DNA from: Stenogyne calaminthoides
Taxonomy: Eukaryota > Streptophyta > Magnoliopsida > Lamiales > Lamiaceae
Assembly: GCA_037126765.1 (NCBI GenBank)
Contig: JBBCBC010000026.1
Span: 14,310,418-14,374,417, forward strand
Direction of reading: 5' to 3'
Length of the DNA: 64,000 nucleotides
The notes below the pieces were generated by a model. The model ran no database searches. It was not told the origin of the DNA and was given only the letters and a program-made list of their open reading frames with translations. Of the stretch, positions 33,171 through 45,377 are shown in pieces. The position numbers and the translations under genes were made by a program. Each line of letters begins with the position of its first letter. The first letter of the stretch is position 1.

Positions 33171-34289
33171 AATGGATCAGCTAAGGCTCAAAGGAAAGGA
33201 ATCAAAATATGTCACAGTATATGTTCCTAACTTTGACCTTGATGATTCACCATGTCAGAAAGACCCTAAGGTACGCACAACTGTCGATGAAAAAGTTCGG
33301 CAAACCGAGATAAGAATAACCGAACCTTTACGGTTCGTGGGGAACACGATGTTACGGCGGCGCAGACTTCAAAGACATGATGAGTCCAACATCAACTGAG
33401 ACATGTCCATGCCAAGTGGATCCTACTCAAGTACCTCTCCCAGTCTCTAGTGATGAATCTTTATCAGAAGAGGATGTTGTTCTCCAAACAGATGATAATC
33501 AGGACAGAAGGACCTGGATAACCAGTCATCCAACTGATCTGATCATCGGAGACCCATCTGATAGAGTTAGAACTAGACATCAGATTGGTGAAAGTGCAAT
33601 GTATTGTTGTTATCTATCTTTGAAGGAACCACTCACAGTTGAAGAAGCTCTTCAAGATGCAAGCTGGATTCTAGCCATGCAAGAAGAACTAGAACAGTTT
33701 GAAAGAAATCAAGTTTGGGAACTTGTAGACAGACCAACTCATCAAGATGTGATTGGTACTAAGTGGGTATTCAAGAACAAGAAGGATGAACACAATGTAA
33801 TAACCAGAAATAAGGCAAGACTTGTTGCTAAGGGATATTGACAATCAGAAGGGATTGATTATGATGAAACCTTTGCACCAGTCGCTCGCCTGGAAGTCAT
33901 TCGGCTGTTTCTGGCTTATGCAACTCATAGGGGATTTACTGTGTATCAGATGGATGTAAAGAGTGCATTCTTAAACGGGGTGCTAGCTGAGGAAGTTTAT
34001 GTTGAACAACCTCCTGGCTTTGAAATAAGCAACCAAGTGTACCGTTTAAGAAAAGCTCTTTATGGATTGAAACAGGCTCCTAGAGCATGGTATGAAACAT
34101 TGTCCCAGTTCTTGATAGAGAATGGATTTACTAAGGGCTTGATTGATCGGACCTTGTTCAGAATAGAAGATGGAGAAGACATTCTCTTGGTTCAGATCTA
34201 TGTGGACGACATTATATTTGGTTCTCCCAATCAGAAGCTATGTGAGAAATTCAGTAAGCTGATGCAAGGGAGATTTGAGATGTCCATGA
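33171..34289 (+). pseudogene. Element C reverse transcriptase, interrupted by element B
   Basis: This is preceded by the acidic linker (DQLRLKGKESKYVTVYVPNF, then a diverged patch at about 33280-33370). Domain motifs are VWELVDRPTHQDVIGTKW, KARLVAKGY, then a TGA at 33839-33841 for Ser, EGIDYDETFAPVAR, QMDVKSAFLNG, LYGLKQAPRAWYETLSQF and the catalytic YVDDIIFG (about 34200). Element B is inserted after FEMSMM at 34289/34290. The domain resumes at 45383 with MGQMSYFLGLQVKQ. Confidence 0.92.
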
Positions 34290-36127
34290 TGTTGGGATTA
34301 TACTGGAAAGTATGCTTTTACTTTGTATAATCAGACTGAATTTTGGACTTATTTACTGAAATAAATTGTTTATCACTGATGCTTTAAATATCATCGAATG
34401 TTACATATATTTAGTGCATAACTGTTCAATAAATAGTACGTGTTACATTGTAGTTAATTTAGTGATACCAGATCACAGAAGATTAAATTAACAGTCCCTT
34501 GTAACTAAAAGTACAACATTCACGACCTAGATGGAAATGAACAATCCATCGTGAAAGGTTGAAGTGTAAGGCTCAGATTGGTTTGTCTTGACCAAGAGAT
34601 TACACTAGTGCATGTCTAGCAATTGAAGAGGACCCTGAGGAGGACAAATTCTTCTTAAATCGAACTAGGAAGAATTAGACCTCAGTGGTTAGTTATTTCT
34701 TAATCTTCGTCCCTTCAATAGGATTGCGTGTGGTTAGTAACTATTGCTTTGACTTATTACTGGTAGAGAATCAAGGAGATTCAATACTTTATATCTTGGG
34801 CAATATTATTGGTCACATGCGATTGCTAAGATTTAATCTGAGAGAATCGTGTGCAAGCACGCTTGTTCGACGGCCCTTTGGGAGGTTCATAAGTTTTATC
34901 ATACCAAATCTTGCAAGTGGAACTAGTTTCCGGTATGGATAATAATGTTGAACCGTTCCTTTACCAAGGATAAAAGATATTAATTAATGGAAAGCTATTT
35001 CAGTTGGCTTGAATTAATTAATGGGCTAGATATTCTTAAACACGGAAATAATAACAGGAGCCATATTAAGCTGTAATATGGGTTAAGATGGATAGTGCAA
35101 TAATAATTATGTAGTGGGATTAATTAATATTTATGGGCTTGAATAATATTGTGGCTCAATATTGATAATTCAAGATCCATTGGAAGGTCCAATCTTAATT
35201 CTCCTAAAGACCCCTCAAGTAGCCCAACATAAAGTCCAATAACTGAAAAAGGTGTTTAAAAATAAAATAAATATTTGTTGTTATTTTTTTCCTCATTTTT
35301 TCGAAAATCATAAATAAAAGAGGGAGAAAGATTTTCTTTGAATTTTTTTATGGAATGAAGATATGTATTCTTGGAATACAAGATTATCTCATTAAATTCA
35401 AGAAATCTCCCACTTGGTTATTTATGGTGAGATTTTCGAAAGTTTTGAAAGAATAAGGGAAAGAAAGATTTTCTAGATTTTCTTGAAAAGATATTATGGA
35501 AGATATGTATTTCTTGGAATACAAGAATATCTCATAAATTCAAGAAGATCCAAATCTTGGAATCTTGATCCTTAATTTTTCGAAAATTCCCATAACAAGA
35601 GGAGTTGGGATTTTTATGGAATATTTTAATTATGGAGAAAAAAATATATGAGATATATTCAAGATTTCTTGGAGATCAAGAAAAGATTTTTTCCTCCCTA
35701 TTCCATATGGAAAATCGGGCAACACCCTCTATAAATAGGGGATGAATGTTTCATTCCCAAGTACAATTCCATGTGCTGGAAAAATTAGTAAATCCACAAA
35801 GGTGGTGCAACAAATTTTATTTTCCCTTTTGTTAATTGTTCGCGAGTTTCCTTCCACTGGATTGACGAGCAAGGACTACGGAATACTTGGGAAGACTTTT
35901 TGGTGTGTTTAATCGACGAGACCATTGCCACTCCAAGAGGTTAGTTCACGTAAACCCGTAGCAATTCCACATGCGTAAGATTTATGTGAACTATTTATAT
36001 GCATGATTTGTTGTTGAATTATTATTTGAATTAATATAGGATTAATTCATGCTAGTAATAATTGTTAGAATTAAATTTGTATTTAAATATTCATCCCGAA
36101 TAGATCCGGGCAATTAATTCCCCAACA
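34290..36127 (+). repeat. 5' LTR of element B (1,838 bp)
   Basis: TGTTGGGATTATACTGGAAA ... AATTCCCCAACA. The TATA box CCCTCTATAAATAGGGG lies near 35730. The promoter region is A+T-rich with long Glu/Lys-like GAAGAT words. It is nearly identical to 43541-45377. Confidence 0.95.
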
Positions 36128-36129
36128 AC

Positions 36130-36141
36130 TGGTATCAGAGC
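36130..36141 (+). other. Primer-binding site of element B (tRNA-iMet)
   Basis: TGGTATCAGAGC two bases after the LTR, followed by CTCGG. In elements E and G of the same family this site has decayed. Confidence 0.93.
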
Positions 36142-37145
36142 CTCGGTTTGGGGCTCTGAATTTTAAATTGTAATTTAATTCGTCTTCATTAAATTTGAAA
36201 TTGGATAGTAGAATTGCTAGATCTTTTTTGCAGGTATCAAATTGTCATGGAATTTAATGTGTTTATTTATGCATGCATATAAATTGTGGTTTTTTAATTC
36301 GATTCGTTCGAATTCGTTTTTGCCTCGTGAGAAAATCCATGCAGTAAGTAGGTGGGAATTTGTTTGATTTGATCAATGTAATAAATGAAGTCTGAATCTA
36401 GGTTATTTATTTTGTAAATAAATTAGCCTTAGGATCGAAAATAAATGACGAAGAATTAAGATGGGATCCTAGCCGTGAGGCGTGGAAATTGCTTGCGATG
36501 CATCGCCACAACGATATAAAAAAAGGAAAACCGTCTTGCCAATATGAAGACATTGTAGTATGGCCGAACGAAGGCAGTCTATGAAGGATCAACAAATATG
36601 AAAGGCAAACTTGTGTGTGGCGGCAACCTTGGCGAATTAACGTCGTGGTAACGATACCTCGGTAGCCTTGAACAGTAACATGAAGCGGTCTCTGGCAGGC
36701 AGTGATGAAGGCGATCGCAGGCGGCAATTGCCAGGCTCTTTCCCAACCAGCTACTGTTGAACTCCGAAGGCGCTGGCGACCACGGAGTAGCGTCACATGA
36801 AGTAGCTTTTTCGTAGCCTTGGCGCCTTCCCCTCAACACGGCCGGGAGTGCTAGGTGGGCACTCCGACCATGAAATGGTCGATGACATGGCTTGACAAGG
36901 CATTTTTTTAAGACGGTCAAGTGGGAGCTTTTCGAGACGAACGATGAAGGCTATGAAGACGATTTCTCAAGATCAAGACATGACAAAAATTAACCATGAC
37001 AATTGGATAAATGTGCCCAATGTGTTTAATTTTTTGTTTTGATGTTTATGTATTATTTTATGCTTATTTAAATTGTGTTTAAATTTGCGATGCATGAGAA
37101 AATGTTTTAAAAAATCTCACTTTCGAAAATTACTAAGTATGCTTA
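36142..37145 (+). other. Element B leader, first part
   Basis: Non-coding leader before the solo LTR F. It contains the family's more GC-rich block at about 36470-36960 (with CGGCCGGGAGTGCTAGG). The open frames on the minus strand here (36407-36920) are not conserved in E or G and are not called. The leader ends with gctta, the duplication made by F. Confidence 0.75.
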
Positions 37146-38989
37146 TGTTGGGATTATACTGGAAAGTATGCTTTTACTTTGTATAATCAAAACTGAATTT
37201 CAGACTTATTTACTGAAATAAATTATTTATCACTGATGCTTTAAATATCATCGAATGTTACATATATTTCTTGCATAACTTTCAATAAATAAGACGTGTT
37301 ACATTGTAGTTAATTTAGTGATACCAGATCACAGAAGACTAAATTAACAGTCCCTTGTAACCAAAAGTACACCATTCACGACCTAGATGGAAATGAACAA
37401 TCCATCGTGAAAGGTTGAAGTGTAAGGCTCAGATTGGCTTGTCTTGACCAAGAGATTACACTAGTGCATGGTGATGCCTTTGAATAGGACCTCTGAGGAG
37501 GACAAATTCTTCAGAACTGAACAAGGAAGAATTAGACCTTAGTGGTTCGTTATTTCTTAATCTTCGTCCCTTAAATAAGATCACGTGTGGTTGGTAACTA
37601 TTGCTTTGACTTATTACGGGTAGAGAATCAACGAGATTCAATACTTTATATCTTGGGCAATATTATTGGTCACATGCGATTGCTAATATTTAATACGGAG
37701 AATCGTGTGCAAGAACGCTTGTTCGATTTGCCCCCTTGGGAGGTTCATAATATTTATCATACCAAATCTTGCAAGTGGAACTAGTTTCCGGTATGGATAA
37801 TAATGTTGAACCGTTCCTTAATCAATGACAAAAAATATTAATTAATGGAAAGCTATTTCAGTGGCTTGAATTAATTAATGGGCTAGATAATCTTAAACAT
37901 GGAAAATAATAACCGGGAGCCATATTGACTATAATATGGGTTAAGATGGATAGTGCAATATTAATTATGTAGTGGGATTAATTAATATTTATGGGCTTGA
38001 ATAATATTGTGGCTCAATATTGATAATTCAAGATCCATTGGAAGGTCCAATCTTAATTCTCCTAAAGGCCCCCTAAGTAGCCCAACATAAAGTCCAATAA
38101 CCAAAAAAATGTGTTTAAAAATAAAATAAATCTTGTTCATTTATTTTTTCCTTGTTTTTGAAAAATTATGGATAAAAGGGGAGAAAGATTTTCTTTGAAT
38201 TTTGTTATGGAATGAAGATATGTATTCTTAGAATACAAGATTATCTCATTAAATTCAAGAAATCTCCCACTTGGTTATTCATATTTGATATTTTCGAAAT
38301 TTTTGATAGAATAAGGGAAAGAAAGATTTTCTTGATTTTCTTGAAAATATATTATGGAAGATATGTATTTCTTGAAGTACAAGTATATCTCATAAATTCA
38401 AGAAGATCCAAATCTTGGAATCTTGTCGCTAAATTTTCGAAAATTTTCCATAACATGATGATGTGGGATTTTTGTGGAATATTTTAATTATGGGGAAAAT
38501 AATATAGGAGATATATTCAAGTTTCTTGGAGATCAAGAAAAGATTTTCCCACATTGTTTTTCTTCCCTAAAAATTGTCCACCACCCCATCTATAAATAGA
38601 GGATGATTCTTTCATTCCCAAGTACAATTCCATGTACTGAAAAAATTAGTAAATCCACAAAAGTGGTGCAACAAAGTTTATTTTTCCCTTTTGTTAATTG
38701 TTCGCGAGCATCCTTCCACCGGATTGTCGAGCAAGGACTAGGGAATACTTGGGAAGGCTTTTCGGTGTGTTTAATCGACAAGACCATTGCCACTCCAAGA
38801 GGTACGTTCACATAAACTCGTAGTAATTCCTCATGCGTAGGATTTACGTGAACTGTTTATATGCATGATTTGTTGTTGAATTATTATTTGAATTAATATA
38901 GGATTAATTCATGCTAGTAATAATTGATAGAATTAAATTTGTATTTAAATATTCATCCCAAATAGATTCGTGCAACTAATTCCCCAACA
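37146..38989 (+). mobile_element. Solo LTR F of the E/B family (1,844 bp)
   Basis: TGTTGGGATTATACTGGAAA ... AATTCCCCAACA, with a perfect gctta duplication (37141-37145 and 38990-38994). It is the same family and orientation as its host element B. The uninterrupted leader in element G (AAGTATGCTTAAACAATTAA at about 60262) confirms the empty site. This is the innermost layer of the nest. Confidence 0.95.
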
Positions 38990-38994
38990 GCTTA

Positions 38995-39518
38995 AACAAT
39001 TAATTGACAATTTTATTCCAGATAATAAAATTGAATTAATTTTGACCTCCATGATTTATTTATATGTGAATTCTTTTGGAGAAATTCCCCCAACGGGACG
39101 GTCAAAAGATAGCTTTCACATGAATAAATTCCAAATGGATGATTGTGGATTATTACTAGTGGCGATGATGACCCTCCCCACGAGGCTCGATCAAAGCGAA
39201 ATAATAATTCTGTATTTAATCATGGTTATTAGGTATAAAACTGATATGCATATACTTCCCCGAAGTCCCTGTCAATTTTATATTGGTCAAGTGGGAGCCA
39301 ACTATTAATCTGGATATTAAAGGTTTGTAACTGTTCTTGTTTGTAACCTGCTTGAATGTGTTTAAATAATGACCCACCCCACGTGGCTTATTTAAACTGT
39401 TTTGAGATGTTGGCTGATGCATGTTCATATTTTTTTTTGAGATTTTAATATGAAACATGTGATCGAATTTTGTGATATATTTGTGCTTATGCATATTATT
39501 ATTTATTTCAGTTCATCA
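38995..39518 (+). other. Element B leader, second part
   Basis: Non-coding A+T-rich leader after the solo LTR. It aligns with element G 60268-60800 and with element E about 24480-24900 (reverse). Small open frames (38970-39308) cross the LTR junction and are chance. Confidence 0.75.
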
Positions 39519-40234
39519 TGTCGCAACCTTTTAATCCACTGTTCAATATACTTAAAGACAATTTGCTTACTGGTGAAAACTATTTTTATTGGATATACAA
39601 ACTAAAACATGTCCTAGCCGCATCACCTTCCAAATGAGTACTTGATACACCAAAACCCGAAAAACTAGCTAAGGACACCGGAATATGGGACGAGATGCTA
39701 TATGGTGAATGGGAGCTGGCAAATGAATTGATGAAGGATACAATTCTGGCACATCTATCAGATGCGTTGAAACGCCTTCACCAAGAATATGAGTCAGCTG
39801 CAGACATCTTACAGAATCTCGAAGCGATGTTCGCACATCAGACCCATATGGCAATCCAAAGTGTGAAACAAGAAATTGTTGAATTAAAAATGGAAAAAGG
39901 GACGACTGCAGCGCAACACATTCTTAGGGTTATGGTGCTATTTGAGGAGCTTTAGATCCTAGGCGAAAAATGTGATTTCAAGACTAAGATTGATTTCATT
40001 CTCCAATCCTTACCAAAGAGCTATAATCACCACTATCTTGAGTATCTATTGGAAGATCTAGATTTTACAGTGGATGATCTTGTAAATGCTCTCACTTTGG
40101 TTGAAAGGGAAAGGGAGCGTGAGGAAAAGAACTTGGGAAAATAGAAATCTTCTTTTCATCCTAGGTCAAGTGGTGATAAGGATGATGAAAAGAGAAGAAA
40201 GTTAAACCAAGTAGACCCAACATCAAATAAGAGC
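39519..40234 (+). pseudogene. gag: Element B gag, broken
   Basis: Translation from ATG 39519 begins MSQPFNPLFNILKDN and continues LTGENYFYWIYKLKHVL, a copia gag N-terminus. The middle has LAHLSDALKRLHQEYESA and MFAHQTHMAIQSVKQE, and the end has LQSLPKSYNHHYL and LVNALTLVERERER. There are in-frame stops at about 39637 (TGA), 39953 (TAG) and 40144 (TAG). No CCHC knuckle is recognisable in the following 100 bases, where it would be expected. Elements E and G carry a differently reduced gag. Confidence 0.85.
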
Positions 40235-41383
40235 ATGGAATCAAGCATGAGGAAAGTTTTGGAAAGCGGCGGAGTACGACACTCGAGGAAAGCCTGTTCC
40301 GATTCTTCTAGGAATGGAAAGAAAGGTAATTCTCACGCACTAGTTGTTGAAACTTGCTTAGCGACGTATGCCTCCCATTTATGGGTGGTGGATACGGGAT
40401 CCACTAATCATGTTTGTTTCACTTTACAGGGGTTCAAGCGGACCCAACAACTTAGTGGGAGTGAGATCCTCATCACACTGGGCGAGGCCACGAGAGTGGC
40501 AGCTGAAGCAGTGGGAGAAGTGCACCTGTCTTTTGAAGACAGAGTTTTAATTTTAAGAGATGTACTTTACGTTCCGAATTTTAAAAAGAATTTAATTTTG
40601 GTTTCTAAACTTTACCTTGATGGATATTCGGTTACTTTTGATAAAGTTGTTACCATTTCTCTCTATGATAAATTTATCTGTCATGGAACGTTGTCAAGTA
40701 ATCTCTATACAATTAACTGTGCACACCACTCACGAAATGCATCCTATAACACATCAACTGTTTTCGATAAAAGAAAACGTTCATCAGACGTGAACGAAAC
40801 ACTTCCATGGCATCTAAGATTGGGACATATTAATCCAAAGAGGATCCAAAGGTTGGTGAAAGACGGTTCACTGGAGTCTCTCCAAGTTGAACCAATTCCA
40901 ACCTGCGAATCATGTTTGGAGGGTAAAATGACCAAGAGGGCATTCAGAGCCAAGGGGAATAGAGCCAAAGAAGTGTTAGAAATCGTTCACACAGACGTAT
41001 GTGGTCCAATGTCAACCAAAGCAAGAGGAGGTTATGAGTATTTCGTCACTTTTATTGATGACTACTCAAGGTACGGTTATATTTTCCTTATGAAGCATAA
41101 ATCTGAGACCTTTGAGAAATTCAAAGAATTTAAGGCTCAAGCAGAGAATCATAGGGAAAAACGTATCAAGTCTCTACGATCTGATCGTGGAGGCGAGTAC
41201 CTCAGCGATGAGTTTTTGAACTACTTATTAGATGAAGGGATTGTATCCCAGCTAACTGCACCCGGAACCCCTCAACAAAACGGGGTTGCAGAGCAAAGAA
41301 ACAGAACTCTTTTAGAAATGGTTAGATCAATGATGTATATGCAGATCTTCCCAAGTCATTCTGGGGTCATGCCTTGGAAATAG
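40235..41383 (+). pseudogene. Element B protease and integrase, open frame of 382 residues
   Basis: Protease: WVVDTGSTNHVCFTL at about 40382-40425 (active-site Asp-Thr-Gly), then ITLGEATRVAAEAVGEVHL and LRDVLYVPNFKKN. Integrase: WHLRLGHINPKRIQRL, CESCLEGKMTKRAF (zinc binding), HTDVCGPMS (Asp), SDRGGEYLSDEF (Asp), TPQQNGVAEQRNRTLLEM (Glu). The active residues are all present. A 1-bp deletion after RSMM (about 41335) shifts the frame. This is the best-preserved integrase of the family in the window. Confidence 0.92.
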
Positions 41384-41601
41384 CGGCTTACATTCTGAAC
41401 TTGGTGCCATCCAAATCGGTTCCCAAAACTCCCAAAGAATTGTGGAACGGGCCCAAGCCCAGTTTGAGACACATGAGAATTTGGGGGTGTCCGGCCTACG
41501 TGTTGGACAAGGAAGTCGGGAAATTGGATCCTCGATTAGAATTAAGGCTGTTTATAGGATACCCCGAGGGAACAAAAGGGTGTATGTTCTATGGTCCCTA
41601 A
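41374..41601 (+). pseudogene. Element B integrase C-terminus
   Basis: Continues in another frame with AAYILNLVPSKSVPKTPKEL, MRIWGCPAYVLDKEVGKLD and IGYPEGTKGCMFYGP, then TAA (41599-41601). Element G has the identical TAA at 62732-62734, while element E has a Glu codon here. Confidence 0.88.
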
Positions 41602-42507
41602 GATCAAAAGGTGGTAATAAGCACCCACTTTAGATTTTTGGAGGAAGACTATATGAACGAAAGAAGACCCAGAAGTGAGATTACCTTAAGTGAGCTAAGG
41701 GGGCTAACCTCATTGCCAATTGTACAAGATGATATACCAAACAACACACTTTCACAACCTGAACCTTGTCGTAGTGGGAGGGTTGTAAGACAGCCCGAGA
41801 GATTCATGGGGATAGGAGAGTCCTCGGACTTGATTCCCGGACAAGACGAATCAGACCCATGGACATATGATGAGGCAATCCAAGACAAGGATGCAGTTTC
41901 TTGGCAAAAGGCAATGAAAGCAGAAATGGGTTCTATGGATCATAACAGAGTGTGGGAGCTAGTCGAACCACTTAATGGGGTCAAACCCATTGGTTGCAAG
42001 TGGGTATACAAGAGAAAGAGGGGACCGGACGGGAAGGTGGAAACCTTCAAGGCAAGGCTTGTGGCGAAAGGTTATACTCAGAAAGAAGGGGTCAACTATG
42101 AGGAAACCTTTTCACCTGTAGCAATGCTCAAGTCCATCCGAATTCTCTTGTCGATTGCTGCGCATCTCGATTTTGAAATCTGGCAAATGGATGTCAAGAC
42201 AACTTTTCTTAACGGAAGTCTTGATGAAGAAATCTATATGCAATAACCCCAAGGCTTCATTGAAAAGGGCCAAGAACACCTAGTTTGTAAGCACATGAGG
42301 TCCATTTACGGACTCAAACAGGCATCCAGAGCTTGGAACAAATGTTTTGATCATGTTATAAAATCTGATGGGTTTGATCAAAACGAGTTCGAAAGTTGTG
42401 TGTACAAAAAGCGTGTCAGAACTGCATTGGTATTCTTAGTACTATACATAAACGACATTCTGCTCATCGGGAACGATGTAAAGGTGTTATCAGACGTAAG
42501 GGCATGA
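41602..42507 (+). pseudogene. Element B reverse transcriptase, catalytic motif changed
   Basis: The frame is open from 41611: acidic linker, then WQKAMKAEMGSMDHNRVWEL, KPIGCKWVYKRKRGPDGK, ARLVAKGYTQKEGVNYEETF and QMDVKTTFLNGSLDEEIYMQ. A TAA stop at 42244-42246 follows. It continues with SIYGLKQASRAWNKCFDHV and LYINDILLIGN near 42440-42470. The polymerase motif should be Y.DD; here it is YIND, so the first of the paired Asp residues is Asn. It ends at TGA 42505-42507. Confidence 0.9.
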
Positions 42508-42525
42508 CTTTCAAAACAGTTTGAT

Positions 42526-43382
42526 ATGAAGGACTTAGGGGAAGCCGGGCACATCCTTGGGATCAAGATCACTCGAGATCGCAAGAAAATGATGATAGGC
42601 TTATCGCAAGCTTCATACATAGACACTGTCTTGAAACGATTCAGCATGCAGGATTCCAAGAAAGGCTTCGTACCTTTCAGGCATGGAATCCATCTATCCA
42701 AGGAAATGTGCCCTAAGACACAAAAGGAGATAGATGACATGAAAGGCATTCCTTATGCTTTAGCTATTGGAAGCCTTATGTATGCAATATGTGTGTAAGG
42801 AGAGGATATCCGCTGCGTTGGCATGGTGGAAAGATATCAAAGTAACCCAGGGGAAAGAACATTGAATGGCGATTAAAAACATTCTCAAGTATCCGAAAAA
42901 GAACTCGAGATAGAATGTTGGTTTATCAGTCAGATAGTCTAATCCCCATCGGCTACACGAACTCGGATTTCCAATCAGACTTAGATTCCAGAAAATCTAC
43001 CTCCGGTAGTGTGTTTTGCATGGGGGGAGGAGCCATGACATAGAGAAGCGTTAAGCAGAAATGCATCGCAGATTCTACCATGGAAGCCGAATATGTAGCT
43101 GCTTGCGAGGCAGCGAAAGAAGCGGTTTGGCTCAAGAACTTCCTAGTGGACTTGGACATAGTTCCGAATTTGCCCAACACAATCACTGTTTATTGTGACA
43201 ATGCCGGAGCAGTTGCAAATTCAAGGGAACCAAGAGCCCACAAGGCCAGCAAACACATTGAAAAGAAATACCATCTTATAAGAGAAATCGTTAAGAGAGG
43301 AGATATAGAGGTGGCAAAGATCGCGTTAGAAGATAACCTAGCTGATCCATTCACAAAGGGTCTGCCTCAGAATACATTCTAG
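42526..43382 (+). pseudogene. Element B RNase H
   Basis: MKDLGEAGHILGIKITRDRK (the connection), YALAIGSLMYAI then a stop at 42796-42798 and a frameshift. The domain resumes at about 42950 with SDFQSDLDSRKSTSGSVF, a TAG at about 43040, then MEAEYVAACEAAKEAVWL, YCDNAGAVANSREPRAHK and the conserved tail LADPFTKGLPQNTF ending at 43382. Unlike element E, the C-terminus is complete. Confidence 0.9.
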
Positions 43383-43540
43383 AGACATGTGAAAGGAAAG
43401 GGTGTCAAGACCGTTGCCAATCTGCTTTGAGTATAAGTGAGAGACATTATTAGGTTCGTGTAGGTGACATTAGTTGTCACATATTACACGAGACATGTTG
43501 TAGTATACTTAAAAGCAGACTTTGAGTATAAGTGGGAGAT
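43383..43540 (+). other. Element B 3' untranslated region and polypurine tract
   Basis: A short non-coding stretch ending in TATAAGTGGGAGAT (tract at about 43526-43540) directly before the 3' LTR. Confidence 0.85.
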
Positions 43541-45377
43541 TGTTGGGATTATACTGGAAAGTATGCTTTTACTTTGTATAATCGATCAATTTCGGACTTA
43601 TTTACTGAAATAAATTGTTTATCACTAATGCTTTAAATATCATCGAATGTTACATATATTTACTGCATAATTGTTCAATAAATAGTACGTGTTACATTGT
43701 AGTTAATTTAGTGATACCAGATCACAGAAGATTAAATTAACAGTCCCTTGTAACTAAAAGTACAACATTCACGACCTAGATGGAAATGAACAATCCATCG
43801 TGAAAGGTTGAAGTGTAAGGCTCAGATTGGTTTGTCTTGACCAAGAGATTACACTAGTGCATGTCTAGTGCACTGAAGAGGACCTACAGGAGGACAAATT
43901 CTTCAGAACTGAACTAGGAAGAATTAGACCTCAGGGGTTAGTTATTTCTTAATCTTCGTCCCTTAAATAGGATTGCGTGTGGTTAGTAACTATTGCTTTG
44001 ACTTATTACGGGTAGAGAATCAAGGAGATTCAATACTTTATATCTTGGGCAATATTATTGGTCACATGCGATTGCTAAGATTTAATACGGAGAATCGTGT
44101 GCAAGTACGCTTGTTCGATTTGCCCCCTTGGGAGGTTCATAAGTTTTATCATACCAAATCTTGCAAGTGGAACTAGTTTCCGGTATGGATAATAATGTTG
44201 AACCGTTCCTTTACCAAGGATAAAATATATTAATTAATGGAAAGCTATTTGAGTGGCTTGAATTAATTAATGGGCTAGATAATCTTAAACACGGGAAATA
44301 ATAACAGGGAGCCATATTAACTGTAATATGGGTTAAGATGGATAGTGCAATATTAATTATGTAGTGGGATTAATTAATATTTATGGGCTTGAATAATATT
44401 GTGGCTCAATATTGATAATTCAAGATCCATTGGAAGGTCCAATCTTAATTCTCCTAAAGGCCCCTCAAGTAGCCCAACATAAAGTCCAATAACTGAAAAA
44501 ATGTGTTTAAAAATAAAATAAATATTTGTTGCTATTTTTTTCCTCATTTTTCGAAAATCATAAATAAAAGAGGGAGAAAGATTTTCTTTGAATTTTGTTA
44601 TGGAATGAAGATATGTATTCTTGGAATACAAGATTATCTCATTAAATTCAAGAAATCTCCCACTTGGTTATTTATGGTGAGATTTTTGAAAGTTTTGAAA
44701 GAATAAGGGAAAGAAAGATTTTCTTGATTTTCTTGAAAAGATATTATGGAAGATATGTATTTCTTGGAATACAAGAATATCTCATAAATTCAAGAAGATC
44801 CAAATCTTGGAATCTTGATCCTTAATTTTTCGAAAATTCCCATAACAAGAGGAGTTGGGATTTTTATGGAATATTTTAATTATGGAGAAAAGAATATATG
44901 AGATATATTCAAGATTTCTTGGAGATCAAGAAAAGATTTTTTCCTCCCTATTCCATATGGAAAATCGGGCAACACCCTCTATAAATAGGGGATGAATGTT
45001 TCATTTCCAGGTACAATTCCATGTGCTGGAAAAATTAGTAAATCCACAAAGGCGGTGCAACAAATTTTATTTTCCCTTTTGTTAATTGTTCGCGAGTTTC
45101 CTTCCACCGGATTGACGAGCAAGGACTAGGGAATACTTGGGAAGGCTTTTTGGTGTGTTTAATCGACGAGACCATTGCCACTCCAAGAGGTTAGTTCACG
45201 TAAACCCGTAGCAATTCCGCATGCGTAGGATTTATGTGAACTGTTTATATGCATGATTTGTTGTTTAATTATTATTTGAATTAATATAAGATTAATTCAT
45301 GCTAGTAATAATTGTTAGAATTAAATTTGTATTTAAATATTCATCCCGAATAGATCCGGGCAATTAATTCCCCAACA
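43541..45377 (+). repeat. 3' LTR of element B (1,837 bp)
   Basis: TGTTGGGATTATACTGGAAA ... AATTCCCCAACA, followed by the catga duplication and then element C RNase H. Same landmarks as the 5' LTR. Confidence 0.95.

Larger units (their letters stand above)
34290..45377 (+). mobile_element. Element B: Ty1/copia retrotransposon of the E/B family
   Basis: B has LTRs 34290-36127 and 43541-45377, with a perfect catga duplication (34285-34289 and 45378-45382). It sits inside element C pol. The order is LTR, tRNA-Met primer site, leader (with solo LTR F inserted), gag, protease, integrase, reverse transcriptase, RNase H, polypurine tract, LTR. By eye its LTRs differ by roughly 2.5%, less than those of its host C, which fits the nesting order. 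Several stops and frameshifts make it defective. Confidence 0.95.

Noticed and set aside
33171..34289. Non-retrotransposon reverse transcriptase, such as a diversity-generating element
   Set aside because: Domain order protease-integrase-RT-RNase H, LTRs and tRNA-Met primer site identify Ty1/copia; no template/variable repeat pair is seen.
36407..36920. Minus-strand open frames in the leader of B
   Set aside because: Not conserved in E or G, no domains, located between primer site and gag of a plus-strand element.
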